A stretch of 62,034 bases of DNA from Crocinitomicaceae bacterium (GCA_024643725.1 JAHEMJ010000016.1:1-62034); one strand, 5' to 3'. Positions 1 through 9,785 are shown, counted from the first letter of the stretch. Notes: a model not told the origin generated them from the letters alone. A program made the numbers and translations.

Positions 1-2849
1 AAATATGTTGGTCCATCTGGCAAACACTCATATCCTGGATCTCCAACCGTACTATTTGGTGAATAGTCACCTGAACGCACCCAGTTTGTTGGGAAGTACG
101 AATCATTATCCATGACACCTGACAACCAACGTTTCGATGAATCTGCAAAGTCAATCGACGACTCGATCATGTCTGTTGTTTTACCAGCCAAGTTTCCAGT
201 TCCACTTGGGAAATAGTATTTGTTTTGATAAATCTGTACCGAAATACCCCACGCTGGGATGATTTGCTCGTTCTCTGATGCAATCGAATTTTCGGATGTC
301 GCTGAATCAATCGGTGTTAAGTCACCTTTGTTCTCATAACGATAAACGATCCAACTTGCGGTATCAGCGGCATTTCCAGAAGCATTTGCTGTGTAGTTTC
401 TGAATTTACATTCAAAGTAACCACTCGCCAAGTTTAATGGATCCACTACTTGGATGTTGATTGGACCACGTCCATAATCATACGTTGGATTATCCATATA
501 CCCTTGCTCCAAAATCGTTTTCTCCGATTCAGCCGTTAATTCCAATGAACGATTACCGTTTCCGTAGCCATCCAAACGCGTAATCAATGGAGAACTTCCG
601 TAGCTGATCATTTGCGCTGTACCGTCTGCTTCTGGCATTGGATTGTGCGGAATGGCCTCCATCACCTTAACTTCACCAACCGCACCTTTTCGACTTAAAA
701 TGTACTTTTTCTTTTGTCCGTCGAGGGCCAATGGGTCTGTTGGATTGTAGTCTTTGTAATTGTTGAAGGCGTAAGAAACGGCAATGAAATAATAGCGTTT
801 GAAGTTTACAAGTCGTGTTGCACCTTGGGCAAATAGATCGTTTTTCACACTAAAACTGTGTCGGATGCCTTTGTCTTCTCCATTGACTTTCATGACAGGA
901 ATCGAAGCATTGAGGTCCTCATTAAATTCGAAGTTGATGATTTTCCCAACGCCATCCTTGATGTCGCATTGTGCCGTTAATCGCGCTTTATCTGGATTAG
1001 ATAAATCAGACAAGGAAACCTTGGCATCTTGAAGTTGATAAATTTGATATCCTTGAAAGTTGTAGGTTTTATCGGCATTTGGATCACTGGAAACAATGAA
1101 TGGGTCGAATTCTTCGTATTGTTCGCGGTAATTATTTGAGTTGAGTGGATTACTCAACATCAAAATGACTTCATTTTCCAATTCTTGAATGGCTAATTCC
1201 GGCGCATGTGGACCATCCAAAACCTTGAAACAATTTTCAAACAACGCTTGCGCTTTATCATCAGCGCGTTGCAAACTACTCACGGAAGCGAAAGGGTCGC
1301 CAGAACTAGCACGCGCCCAAACGACTCCTACAGTAATATTGTTTACTGCTCCTGGTTTGAGGACAAATGGACCTGCAGATTGTACAAAGCGACGGTCATT
1401 TGGTGTATTGTTCGCTGTTTGTTCGGTCCAAACAGGCTGTGGAACACCATTCGTTCCCCATCCGAGTGGATCAGTGTTTCCGGGAAACATGAATTCGCAA
1501 GGTGTATTTGGATCCGCTTCTGGATCGGAAATATGTCCGCTGCCTCCGTAAACGAATTTAGATCCATCCTTCCAATATCCACGCAAGTAATTGTAATAAT
1601 CGGAAGCACTGGTTGGATCCGTTTGATTTGGATTTGCGCCATTTGTAGTATTGGAGTAATATAAAAATCGGCGCATGCCAAAGCGTTCGTTGTCGATGAC
1701 ACCATCTCCATATCCGATTCCATTCAAGGCTTCGTTCAGGTGAATGCCATACGCATTGTCGATCCCGTCATTGTCCTGATAAGGTCCTTCAAAAAAGTCC
1801 ACGCCAACTGCCGGAGGTGAATAACCGTAGCCTTTGTAGCCAGAGTTATCTCCATCGAAATTATCACCATTGTAGTAATATCCAAGTCCACGGTTTACAT
1901 CACAACCCACATAGTCGTCATAAGGATCTCCTAAAGCACCATCCGTAAAAAATCCGAAATAGGTATCGTATAATGTTTGAGTTCCACGGTTAATCAACTC
2001 ATAATTGTAAAAGGTCATGTTGTTGATTTCGTCATTGGATGCAAAGGCGAAAGCTTGAGCACGAATTTCCATTCCAATTGGTTCCGCTCCAGTTTCCGTG
2101 TGAATGTTTCCTTTATCATTCATGACCCACCAAAAATTTTGATCTCCGTATAAGGCCACACTTCGATCAATACTACATGCCTTCGTTTTTTTGATGTCGT
2201 ACCAAGGAAAATCACCGTCTTCCCAGTGATAATGTCCATCGCCATTGAAGTCGTAAAATGGAGCAAGGTAATAATCTTGTCCTTGTGAAACATCGCCATG
2301 AGCAGGCCAATTTTTAATGATATCTGGAACTTCATAACCTGGAAAAAGGTCATCTTGTGTACTGGTTCCATTCTGTTGATCTGCTATTCCTGCTTCATAC
2401 CACGCATTGAATTCCCGAACTTGATCTTGGGTTGAAACGAAATGCTTGTCGTATTTATGGCAGTTTTCATAATTGGTTTCAGCATACACTTTGGACAGTG
2501 GACCAGTCCAATAATCTTGTCCATTTCTATAACGCAGTGCCGCTAATTTTAATTGGTGGTTGACATCGGTTCCGCCAAGCCAAAGCGCTGCGGTAAATAA
2601 GGCCATGATTCCAGAATTTTTCGGAATCTCATATTGGGAATAATTTTTTGTTGGAATCTGCCATAAATTTCCAGCGGTGTGAATCATCGCACGGACATTA
2701 TTCAACTCCATGTAGGTTGTCATGGTTGGAGGCGCACAATTGGCAGATTTTGAAACGGGTGTTTTTACGTGATACGTTCCTGTGTAGGATTGTGTCAAGC
2801 CAAAAATGGACCAGCAAAGACAGAAAATAAATGGTAGAAGTTTAGGCAT
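1..2849 (-). CDS. Large secreted protein, C-terminus outside window
   Basis: The ATG at 2849 opens 949 uninterrupted codons that run off the left edge, so the C-terminus (probably a T9SS sorting domain, not visible) is missing. Residues 1-20 form a signal peptide ending GLTQ. I recognise no enzymatic domain. Landmarks are a PKNSG...WLGG stretch near residue 60, an Asp-rich DFNGDGHY near 200, DDYVGCD near 310 and NGDNFDGDNSG near 330. The same landmarks in the same order occur in the T9SS protein at 30774-32381, so the two are members of one family of secreted, probably calcium-rich Bacteroidota proteins. The region after residue ~600 is specific to this protein. Function unknown; reading frame certain. 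Confidence 0.85.
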   Translation of the reverse strand, partial: MPKLLPFIFCLCWSIFGLTQSYTGTYHVKTPVSKSANCAPPTMTTYMELNNVRAMIHTAGNLWQIPTKNYSQYEIPKNSGIMALFTAALWLGGTDVNHQLKLAALRYRNGQDYWTGPLSKVYAETNYENCHKYDKHFVSTQDQVREFNAWYEAGIADQQNGTSTQDDLFPGYEVPDIIKNWPAHGDVSQGQDYYLAPFYDFNGDGHYHWEDGDFPWYDIKKTKACSIDRSVALYGDQNFWWVMNDKGNIHTETGAEPIGMEIRAQAFAFASNDEINNMTFYNYELINRGTQTLYDTYFGFFTDGALGDPYDDYVGCDVNRGLGYYYNGDNFDGDNSGYKGYGYSPPAVGVDFFEGPYQDNDGIDNAYGIHLNEALNGIGYGDGVIDNERFGMRRFLYYSNTTNGANPNQTDPTSASDYYNYLRGYWKDGSKFVYGGSGHISDPEADPNTPCEFMFPGNTDPLGWGTNGVPQPVWTEQTANNTPNDRRFVQSAGPFVLKPGAVNNITVGVVWARASSGDPFASVSSLQRADDKAQALFENCFKVLDGPHAPELAIQELENEVILMLSNPLNSNNYREQYEEFDPFIVSSDPNADKTYNFQGYQIYQLQDAKVSLSDLSNPDKARLTAQCDIKDGVGKIINFEFNEDLNASIPVMKVNGEDKGIRHSFSVKNDLFAQGATRLVNFKRYYFIAVSYAFNNYKDYNPTDPLALDGQKKKYILSRKGAVGEVKVMEAIPHNPMPEADGTAQMISYGSSPLITRLDGYGNGNRSLELTAESEKTILEQGYMDNPTYDYGRGPINIQVVDPLNLASGYFECKFRNYTANASGNAADTASWIVYRYENKGDLTPIDSATSENSIASENEQIIPAWGISVQIYQNKYYFPSGTGNLAGKTTDMIESSIDFADSSKRWLSGVMDNDSYFPTNWVRSGDYSPNSTVGDPGYECLPDGPTY

Positions 2850-2891
2850 AAGCTAATTTGGCATGAAGATACAAAGAAAATAAATGTTCCC

Positions 2892-2899
2892 TAACTTTG
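2892..2899 (+). promoter_or_regulatory. -7 promoter box (TAACTTTG) of the globin gene
   Basis: This is an exact match to the Bacteroidota -7 consensus TAnnTTTG, ending only 4 nt before the ATG at 2904. Transcription from it would start at or next to the start codon. No clear -33 TTTG is present. Confidence 0.45.
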
Positions 2900-2903
2900 A
2901 AGA

Positions 2904-3245
2904 ATGAAGGAAATCGAAAATGCTGCTGATGTACATGAACTCGTACACGCTTTTTATGGAAAAGTGCTGCAAGATGATGTCTTGGCACCCTTTTTTCGTG
3001 GATTGAATTTAGCGGAACATTTGCCGAAAATGGAGTTTTTTTGGCGCTTCGTGTTGTTGGATGAATCAGGTTATACCACAAGCGTGACGGATAAACACAT
3101 GCACATGCGGTTGAAAGCGGAGCATTTCCAACGTTGGCTGTCTTTATTCAATGAAACCCTCGACGAGCGATTTACGGGAGAAAAAGCGGAAATGGCCCGA
3201 CAGCGAGCAGCACTGATTGGCTGGACGATTCAAAGTAAAATGTAA
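2904..3245 (+). CDS. Group III truncated haemoglobin
   Basis: A 113-residue single-domain haem protein of the truncated (2-on-2) globin superfamily, group III (TrHbP). Such proteins bind O2 or NO and are thought to work in redox or NO chemistry; no function is proven here. Visible family features are the N-terminal FYGKVLQDDVLAPFF helix, the HLPKMEFFWRFVLL helix, and the His-containing segment around HMRLKAEHFQRWL (residues ~72-85), which carries the expected proximal histidine. The length is typical. It is a solitary gene divergent from the large secreted protein and 84 bp before ftsX. Confidence 0.88.
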   Translation: MKEIENAADVHELVHAFYGKVLQDDVLAPFFRGLNLAEHLPKMEFFWRFVLLDESGYTTSVTDKHMHMRLKAEHFQRWLSLFNETLDERFTGEKAEMARQRAALIGWTIQSKM

Positions 3246-3329
3246 GTCAACTCGGAAATACACAATGCATGTTTCAAAACTTGTGATTCGTGCCTGATTC
3301 TACACACAAATAGTCACTATTTTCGTTAC

Positions 3330-4220
3330 ATGTCAAAGAAGGCCGAAGATTACAGTAAAAAAGGATTGAGAACGAGTTATGTTTCCACGGTGATTGGAAT
3401 CTCGTTGGTATTGTTCATGATTGGACTCGTATTAGGAGGAGTTTTTGGATTAAGAAGTGTACAAAAGCAAGCCAAAGAAAGCCTGCAAGGAGATATCTTC
3501 TTTAAATCTGAGTTGAACGATGCAGACATCAAACAAATAGAGGAACAATTAAACGGTTGGAAGGAATTCTCGGATGTCTATTTTGTTTCTCCCGAAAGAG
3601 CCATACAAGAATTTGGAGGAGAAAGCCAAGTGGAACAGGAGGTCCAGTCCATGTTCTTAGATGAAAATCCGTTGCCGCCAACGATTGGATTCAAACCGAA
3701 GGAAGCATATGCCACTAGTAAAGGAATGGCACATATCGAGTCCAAATTGTTGCGTCGATTCCCGCAAGAAATCGATGAAGTGAATTACGACAAAGCCAGT
3801 GTCGAAAATGTGAATTTAGGATTTAAACAATTTGTCGTTTTATTTCTTTCCGTTGCTTTGTTATTAATCATCATTGCTGTTGCGATGATCAATAACACGA
3901 TTCGTTTGGCACTTTATTCAAAACGATTTACCATTAAAACCATGCAATTGGTGGGAGCAACAAGTAGCTATATTCGTCGACCATTTATCTGGCAAGCAGT
4001 TTTACAAGGATTGGTTTCGGCCTTGGTTGGACTAGCCTTGTTGTTGACTGTTTTCTATGGTTTGAATAACTTACTAGAAACGATTGAAATCAGTTATACA
4101 TTAGAAAGTTTTGTTTTACTTGTAGGAATTTTGTTGTTGATCGGTGTAATTATGACCGTAATTTCAACGTGGTTTGCCTTAAACAAGTATCTTCGTATGA
4201 AATTAGATGATTTGTACTAA
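3330..4220 (+). CDS. ftsX: Cell division ABC-transporter permease FtsX
   Basis: FtsX is the membrane subunit of FtsEX, which couples the divisome to peptidoglycan hydrolase activation. The protein has 296 residues: a cytoplasmic N-tail, TM1 at ~22-44, a periplasmic domain to ~165, then three TM helices (~170-195, 225-250, 265-288), the classic FtsX topology. The conserved motif around AMINNTIRLALYSKR lies just after TM2. Its ATPase partner ftsE is not in the window, as is common in Bacteroidota. The next genes (DUF3098, uppP, truB) follow with 2-21 bp gaps or overlap, so this is the first gene of a probable four-gene operon. A near-consensus -7 box (TATTTTCG, 3318-3325) ends 4 nt before the ATG. 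Confidence 0.93.
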   Translation: MSKKAEDYSKKGLRTSYVSTVIGISLVLFMIGLVLGGVFGLRSVQKQAKESLQGDIFFKSELNDADIKQIEEQLNGWKEFSDVYFVSPERAIQEFGGESQVEQEVQSMFLDENPLPPTIGFKPKEAYATSKGMAHIESKLLRRFPQEIDEVNYDKASVENVNLGFKQFVVLFLSVALLLIIIAVAMINNTIRLALYSKRFTIKTMQLVGATSSYIRRPFIWQAVLQGLVSALVGLALLLTVFYGLNNLLETIEISYTLESFVLLVGILLLIGVIMTVISTWFALNKYLRMKLDDLY

Positions 4221-4222
4221 GT

Positions 4223-4483
4223 ATGAAAGAGCCAATTAAACACTTCGGATTTGATGACAAGAACTACAAATGGTTATACATTGGATTAGCCATTAATATT
4301 CTTGGATATTTACTAATGATTGGTGGTGGGGCAGAAGATCCAAGCCAATTTAATGGAAATGAATTGTTTAGTTCAACACGTATTACCCTATCACCGATGT
4401 TGATAGTGATTGGGTACATCATCATTTTTTACGCGATCATGAAACGTCCAAAAAAGGATGCTTCGGAAGATCAATCCGCGTAA
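4223..4483 (+). CDS. DUF3098 small membrane protein
   Basis: An 86-residue protein with two TM helices (~18-36 and 56-74) separated by a short loop containing GGGAEDPSQFN. It matches the DUF3098 family, which in Bacteroidota sits between ftsX and uppP; its function is unknown. The start lies 2 bp after the ftsX stop, so translational coupling is likely. Genomic association with FtsX and undecaprenyl-diphosphatase suggests a role in envelope growth, but this is inference from position only. Confidence 0.85.
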   Translation: MKEPIKHFGFDDKNYKWLYIGLAINILGYLLMIGGGAEDPSQFNGNELFSSTRITLSPMLIVIGYIIIFYAIMKRPKKDASEDQSA

Positions 4484-4504
4484 TCACCCCATAATTTTAC
4501 ACAT

Positions 4505-5302
4505 ATGAATTTCTTGGAAGCCATCATTTTGGCCATCATCGAAGGATTGACGGAGTTTCTTCCTATTTCCTCCACCGGACACTTGATTATTGCATCAACC
4601 ATGATGGGGAATGCAGCGGATGAGTTCACCAAACTCTTTACAGTAGCAATTCAATTTGGCGCCATTTTATCGGTAGTCATTGTCTACTTTAAACGGTTTT
4701 TGCAAAGTTTTCAATTTTACACCTTGTTGTTTGTTGCCTTTATTCCAACGGGGATTCTCGGACTGTTATTGAAAAAGCACATCGACGGATTATTGGAAAA
4801 TGTAATGGTAGTCGGCGTTTCGCTTTTCTTGGGTGGAATTGTCTTGTTGTTCATTGACCGCATGTTCGAGAAAAACGAACACGCAAAAGAAGTTCCGTTG
4901 ACCTTCAAGTCAGCTTTCATTATAGGAACCATTCAAAGCATTGCGATGATACCTGGTGTTTCCCGCTCGGCTGCGACCATCATTGGTGGACTCTCTCAGA
5001 AATTAAGTCGCAAGGCTGCGGCAGAATTTTCCTTCTTTTTAGCTGTGCCGACCATGTTTGCAGCAACTGTGAAAAGCATGTACGACGAAAAAGAAATGCT
5101 ATTGCAATCGGATGGCAAAGAGTGGGGCTTGTTGTTGGTTGGAAATCTGGTGGCATTTGTCGTAGCGTTCATTGCCATCAAGTCTTTTATTTCCTACTTG
5201 AACCGAAATGGATTCAAAGTTTTTGGTTATTACCGCATTGTACTCGGTGCGCTGTTGATTATCCTTCTGTTAGCGGGAATTCCACTTGAAATGGCAGGCT
5301 AA
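4505..5302 (+). CDS. uppP: Undecaprenyl-diphosphatase UppP (BacA family)
   Basis: It dephosphorylates undecaprenyl diphosphate to recycle the lipid carrier of peptidoglycan and surface glycans at the inner membrane; overexpression gives bacitracin resistance in other species. The 265 residues contain both signature motifs: [15 protein letters not shown] at 13-27 and [10 protein letters not shown] near 150, with seven or eight hydrophobic helices. Length is typical. The stop codon overlaps the truB start by one base (5302), showing tight coupling. A near-consensus -7 box (TAATTTTA, 4492-4499) lies 5 nt before the ATG and could give an internal promoter. Confidence 0.95.
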   Translation: MNFLEAIILAIIEGLTEFLPISSTGHLIIASTMMGNAADEFTKLFTVAIQFGAILSVVIVYFKRFLQSFQFYTLLFVAFIPTGILGLLLKKHIDGLLENVMVVGVSLFLGGIVLLFIDRMFEKNEHAKEVPLTFKSAFIIGTIQSIAMIPGVSRSAATIIGGLSQKLSRKAAAEFSFFLAVPTMFAATVKSMYDEKEMLLQSDGKEWGLLLVGNLVAFVVAFIAIKSFISYLNRNGFKVFGYYRIVLGALLIILLLAGIPLEMAG

Positions 5303-6003
5303 TGTTAGAGGTAAGCGAAGGATTAACGATTTTAGTAGATAAGCCGTACACATGGACCTCATTCGATGCGGTGAATAAATTGCGTTGGAATTTAAAACGT
5401 CAATTGAAAGTCAAAAAAATCAAGGTTGGACACGCAGGAACCTTGGATCCATTGGCAACTGGACTATTGGTCATTTGCATTGGAAAACACACGAAGCTCA
5501 TCGAGGGACTAACGAATGATCACAAAACGTACACAGGAACTTTTCTTGTCGGAAAGACCACGCCTTCGTACGATTTGGAAACCGAATACGACCAAGAATT
5601 TCCAACGGAACATATCACTCCAGCATTGATGCAAGAAGTCGTACAGTCCTTTCTTGGCACACAATTACAAACACCGCCGATTTTTTCGGCTAAACTCATT
5701 GATGGCAAGCGCGCGTACGATTACGCCCGTGCTGGAAAAGAGGTGGAAATGAAGCAAAACGAAATCACGATTCATTCATTTACCATCGATTCCACCCGTT
5801 TCCCAGAGGTTGATTTTGAAATATCTTGTTCGAAGGGAACCTACATTCGAAGCATCGCTGCGGATTTCGGTCAAAAACTAAATTCTGGCGCGACATTAAT
5901 TGCCTTGCGTCGAACCGTTTCAGGTGCGTATCACATCGAAGATGCGAAAAGTGTCGATGAGTGGATTGAGATCATTCAGTCCGATGAGGTGTTTATTCCT
6001 TAA
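5302..6003 (+). CDS. truB: tRNA pseudouridine(55) synthase TruB
   Basis: TruB isomerises U55 in the T-loop of most tRNAs. Visible motifs are the catalytic-Asp motif HAGTLDPLATGLL at residues ~45-57, KTYTGTFLVGKTT near 75-87, and the substrate-binding CSKGTYIRSIAADFG near 178-192. With 233 residues it is the short bacterial form; a long C-terminal PUA domain is absent, as is usual for this phylum. It is the last gene of the ftsX operon. A small convergent reading frame overlaps its last 11 bp. Confidence 0.95.
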   Translation: MLEVSEGLTILVDKPYTWTSFDAVNKLRWNLKRQLKVKKIKVGHAGTLDPLATGLLVICIGKHTKLIEGLTNDHKTYTGTFLVGKTTPSYDLETEYDQEFPTEHITPALMQEVVQSFLGTQLQTPPIFSAKLIDGKRAYDYARAGKEVEMKQNEITIHSFTIDSTRFPEVDFEISCSKGTYIRSIAADFGQKLNSGATLIALRRTVSGAYHIEDAKSVDEWIEIIQSDEVFIP

Positions 6004-6160
6004 CGTGTTTTAATTTCTCCTGCACATCCTTGATGAGTCGCTTGTAATTCGCGATTTTATCATCATACCCATTGCTTTCAGCTCGAACTAGACGCTTTTG
6101 TAAATAATGTAGTCGACGTCCTAATTTGTATTTATCCCATTTATACAATAACTTTTTCAT
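5993..6160 (-). CDS. Small basic hypothetical protein
   Basis: Starting at the ATG at 6160, it encodes 55 residues (MKKLLYKWDKYKLGRRLHYL...), very rich in Lys/Arg/Tyr and predicted helical. A longer start at 6241 is possible but adds residues of unlike composition. I recognise no family. It converges with truB and overlaps its last 11 bp. The highly charged helix could bind nucleic acid or be fortuitous; without comparative data I cannot decide. Confidence 0.4.
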   Translation of the reverse strand: MKKLLYKWDKYKLGRRLHYLQKRLVRAESNGYDDKIANYKRLIKDVQEKLKHVKE

Positions 6161-6254
6161 AGAAATTTGAATTGAGTTAGAACTGAAATTGCGACACGCT
6201 CTGTCTACCTTAAAGGTAAAACATTTTTCTATAAAAGTCAATAGGCTAAATTCG

Positions 6255-7295
6255 TTACAGCAATGTTACGGAAGCACGCATAGGCGTAATGGAAAATGCA
6301 TCCGCGTTCATCTCCACAAGTTGGCCAATTGGCAAGGTAAATTTATCGGCGATGTGTCCGCAAAGGAACCCACTAAACACGGGAAATTTTGCATCTTTGA
6401 AATGTTGGTTCAGTACTTCTTCTAGGGTAAAGGACCATTTTGGATCTTCGGCAATGCACTTTCGGAATTGACCGATGACTACTCCTTCCAATTGCTCGAA
6501 AACACCATTTAATTTCCATTGTGTCAGCATCCGATCGATGCGGTAAGGTTCTTCATTGACTTCTTCTAAAAATAGTATTTTCCCCTTCCATTCAGGTAAA
6601 TACTCCGTGCCGAGTAGACCAGTTAAAACGCTCAAATTTCCGCCGTATAATGTCCCTCGTGCGCTACCTGAACGGATGCAAACTGGTGGACTTGGATAGC
6701 GGAGTGGATCATCGTTGACAAGTGTCGAGAATTCTCCTAGTGCAATGGTTTTTTGGATGGAATCCCAACTAAAGGCGCCCCAAGAAGCATTTCCGTTCGG
6801 ACCATGGAAAGTAATCAGTCCGGTTTTATGTGTAATGGCTACAAGAAAGGCGCTAATATCACTGAAACCAAGAATAATTTTTGGATTTTTTTGAATGGCA
6901 TTGAAATCGAGCAGCGGTAAAATACGTGCGCAACCCCATCCGCCTCGCGTAAAGAAAATGGCTTTTACTTCCTGATCGTGAATCAGATCCATGAAGGCTT
7001 TTGCTCTTGCTTCATCGGTATCAGATAAATACCCAAACTTTGACTGAAGATTTCCTGAAACTTTCACGCGGTATCCAAAGTTTTCCAGAAGGGTGATGAA
7101 ATCACTCACTTCTTTTGGATCGTGATTTGCTCCAGCAGGCGAACAAATCCCAACTAATTCACCTTTGGAAAGTGCATGAGGAAACTGGAGATTCGTCGAT
7201 ACATCCGGCAATGCGGACACGGATCGAGCGATAAAAGGAGCAAATAGACCAGCGCCTAAAATGGGTAATACAGACCTGCGGGAGATTTTTTTCAC
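6255..7295 (-). CDS. LD-carboxypeptidase-like S66 serine peptidase
   Basis: Family S66 (LdcA/MccF) enzymes cleave an L-D peptide bond, typically the terminal D-Ala of murein tetrapeptides during recycling, or microcin-type substrates. The 346 residues begin with KKISRRSVLPILGAG, a twin-arginine-like signal, so the enzyme is probably exported. The catalytic triad is visible: Ser in GFSDISAF (~145), Glu in FLEEVNEEPYRIDRML (~245) and His in GHIADKFTLP (~312). The start is GTG at 7295: the ATG at 7300 is out of frame. A TACCTTTA box (7301-7308) ends 5 nt before it, so the mRNA may be leaderless. Confidence 0.9.
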   Translation of the reverse strand: MKKISRRSVLPILGAGLFAPFIARSVSALPDVSTNLQFPHALSKGELVGICSPAGANHDPKEVSDFITLLENFGYRVKVSGNLQSKFGYLSDTDEARAKAFMDLIHDQEVKAIFFTRGGWGCARILPLLDFNAIQKNPKIILGFSDISAFLVAITHKTGLITFHGPNGNASWGAFSWDSIQKTIALGEFSTLVNDDPLRYPSPPVCIRSGSARGTLYGGNLSVLTGLLGTEYLPEWKGKILFLEEVNEEPYRIDRMLTQWKLNGVFEQLEGVVIGQFRKCIAEDPKWSFTLEEVLNQHFKDAKFPVFSGFLCGHIADKFTLPIGQLVEMNADAFSITPMRASVTLL

Positions 7296-7403
7296 AACAT
7301 TAAAGGTAGGAAAAGTTGCAGGAATATTTCGTGTGGAAAAAAAGACAGACTAGAAATATGTTTTCTTTTGAGGAGTCTGAATGACTGAAAGTTCAAGGTG
7401 TTT

Positions 7404-9785
7404 TTACCACACCTTTTTAAAACGAAGGTGTACCTGATTGAATGTGGCTTGAATTCGTTTTTCATCTAGCAGGTAAATGAAAAATTCACCATTTTTCACT
7501 TCTTGTTGTATGGTTTTGGGATCAAATTCAAGTGAGTAGCGCACAGTGGCACATTTTCGATTCGGATCATAGTTCATGATTTGTGGACGAACTTTTTGGT
7601 TGAGTGTCCAGCGCTTGGAATAATAGTGGGTTTTTTTCGTTTGAATCAAGAGCAGTGGAAGAAGTTCATTCGAATGTTTACGTAGTGCATTCACGGTCGC
7701 TTCGAGTTCAATTCGCAATATTCCCTTTTTCCATTGGCAGGCTGTTGCTCCAACAAAGGTCATTTTCTTTTTCAAAGTAAGTTTGGAATGTTGACTTTGA
7801 GCGAATGTTCTGGCATGGAGGTTTGTCCCGACCCATTGATGAAAAGAGAGCGAATCAACCAAGTGATTTTGGATGATGGTATATTGACTTAAGCGCTGAA
7901 ACTGATACAAAATACGCTTGAAATGATCTGTTTTTGTTTTGTTCTTGCTCGCATGAAGGTCCAATTTGTCATCCATGCGGTACAATTGATGCTGGAGGTA
8001 AACCAGGGTATGATCCATTAAATCCGTGGTGCGCAATTTATTGGTTGTAAATAATAGTTGACGATCCATGACGGTGCGTTGGTCAAACCGCAGATCCTTG
8101 CCGACAAATGGAACAGAACTTGGAATGGACACACGGTAAATAGTGTGTAAATAGCGGAGTAAAGTGGGTGCGATATCGTTGTGTGAAACGACTGCGTTTG
8201 ATTGAAAAGGGCGTTTCAACAAAGGCGAAAAAATCAGAAGTGGCACACTGTATTTGGAGAGCGCATTCCTTCGATACAATTCTGTCCCATGGTCTCCAGT
8301 AAGGATGTAAATGGTGTTCTTGTAGTCGGTGTTTTGGAGGCGTTCCTTTTGGAAAAAGTCGTTGAGACAGGAGTCCACATAGGAAAAGGAACCAAATTCC
8401 ATTGCCTGTTGCTTGACTAATTTTCTCAGTTTGGGATTCTGGATGGACAGCGCTCTCCTGCGCACAAAATTCGTCCAAGCTTCTTTATTGGAATAGACAA
8501 ATGGATCATGTGAGCTAATCGTTAAGAAAACTTGGAAAAGCGGTTTTGAGTCCGAACTGCGTTGTTGAACGGATGCTTGTCCTTGCCCCAATAAATCCTC
8601 ATCCGGAAAACCCCAAGTGCTTCCGAGGGAATCCTTGTGAAATTGACGTGATTTGTCCCATTTTTTCAGCAATTTCACACCGGGATATTGTTGCATAAAT
8701 CCACTCATGTTGAGGTAGTCATAGGGCACGCCACAATGAAAGCGATTGTCATAATCATCGCGCAATAAATTGAACAGCGAATAATGTCTTGGAAATTGGA
8801 TTTGTTGAAATACATTTCCATTTACGGTATTTGGAACCGATGCTAAAACAGCGGGCAGGACATTGTGGGTGCGTTGATACGTTGAAAATGTATTTGGAAA
8901 GTAAAGGGATGCTTTGCTTAGAGAATCTAAAAAAGGCATGAGCACGCCCGTATTCGTTCCACGCGCACCAAATAAATCCGAAGACATACTTTCCACGATG
9001 ATGATGCAAATGTTTGGCGGCTTTCCATGACTTGTTTTCGTTAAAAAAGGCGCTAAATGAGAAGATTCATCGAGCTCATTCAAGCAAGGAAACAATGGAT
9101 TGACGGGTTTTCCTCCATTGTAAAAGGCCGATGGAATATCCTTGAAGTCAGTAGGCGAGATGCGCAATTCGGCTAGATTTTCCGATGGATGCAAGGCATG
9201 CTGTGTTAGCTTTCCCAGAAAATATGAAAAGCGATTGGTTTGTGTAATGGGAAAGGAAACAAACAAAAAGGAAACGAAAGCCACGAGGATCATGGGCAAG
9301 CACCACTTGAATCGCACAGGACTTTCTTGACCTAACAAGGATTGAATAAATCGGATCAATAATGCAGGTACGACTAGGCAAGAAACGAATAGGAGGAGTC
9401 CGCCGATTGAAATGCGGTGTTGTAGATCGAGAATGATCCAAATTTCTTTTGAATCAAAAAGAAGAATGGATTCATCGAGAACCTCATGCGCGTGAAGGTA
9501 ATACTGATCACAGGCAATGCTTCCAAGTAAAAACAAACTGTATGCTCCGTAAAAGCTCCATTGTATTCGTTTCGTTTTAATCGGGAATATCCGACAAATG
9601 CTTGCTGTGATAACCCAGAAAAAACAATAGAGTAAAACATTTTGAAGGATGGCAATCGATGACTTTTCCAACGAAAAAGACTCATCTAACTGCCAAATAA
9701 ACAGCCATTGAATTCCCAATTGAAGGAGAAAAAACGCGGATATAAGAGGGAGAGTGGACCAAAATGCCCTTATCCAGTTTTGCAT
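7404..9785 (-). CDS. LTA synthase/phosphoglycerol transferase-like membrane sulfatase-fold protein
   Basis: The 793 residues show five N-terminal TM helices (~10-175) and an extracytoplasmic alkaline-phosphatase-superfamily domain (~255-600). Metal-site motifs are IIVESMSSD (~265) and TGDHGTE (~515); the STYQRTHN segment (~312) sits where LtaS-type enzymes carry the catalytic Thr. Family members transfer phosphoglycerol or phosphoethanolamine to lipids or glycans. A Gram-negative has no lipoteichoic acid, so the substrate is probably a periplasmic glycan or lipid; that is inference. An extra C-terminal region (~610-793) has no family I recognise. TACCTTTA (9789-9796) ends 3 nt before the ATG. 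The gene stands alone. Confidence 0.85.
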   Translation of the reverse strand: MQNWIRAFWSTLPLISAFFLLQLGIQWLFIWQLDESFSLEKSSIAILQNVLLYCFFWVITASICRIFPIKTKRIQWSFYGAYSLFLLGSIACDQYYLHAHEVLDESILLFDSKEIWIILDLQHRISIGGLLLFVSCLVVPALLIRFIQSLLGQESPVRFKWCLPMILVAFVSFLFVSFPITQTNRFSYFLGKLTQHALHPSENLAELRISPTDFKDIPSAFYNGGKPVNPLFPCLNELDESSHLAPFLTKTSHGKPPNICIIIVESMSSDLFGARGTNTGVLMPFLDSLSKASLYFPNTFSTYQRTHNVLPAVLASVPNTVNGNVFQQIQFPRHYSLFNLLRDDYDNRFHCGVPYDYLNMSGFMQQYPGVKLLKKWDKSRQFHKDSLGSTWGFPDEDLLGQGQASVQQRSSDSKPLFQVFLTISSHDPFVYSNKEAWTNFVRRRALSIQNPKLRKLVKQQAMEFGSFSYVDSCLNDFFQKERLQNTDYKNTIYILTGDHGTELYRRNALSKYSVPLLIFSPLLKRPFQSNAVVSHNDIAPTLLRYLHTIYRVSIPSSVPFVGKDLRFDQRTVMDRQLLFTTNKLRTTDLMDHTLVYLQHQLYRMDDKLDLHASKNKTKTDHFKRILYQFQRLSQYTIIQNHLVDSLSFHQWVGTNLHARTFAQSQHSKLTLKKKMTFVGATACQWKKGILRIELEATVNALRKHSNELLPLLLIQTKKTHYYSKRWTLNQKVRPQIMNYDPNRKCATVRYSLEFDPKTIQQEVKNGEFFIYLLDEKRIQATFNQVHLRFKKVW

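Noticed and set aside
1189..1723. Three overlapping reading frames of 120-152 codons on both strands
   Set aside because: They lie inside the 949-codon secreted protein on the minus strand, have no signal or domain, and are explained as shadows.
8083..8478. 131-codon minus-strand frame
   Set aside because: Out-of-frame shadow of the LTA-synthase-like gene.
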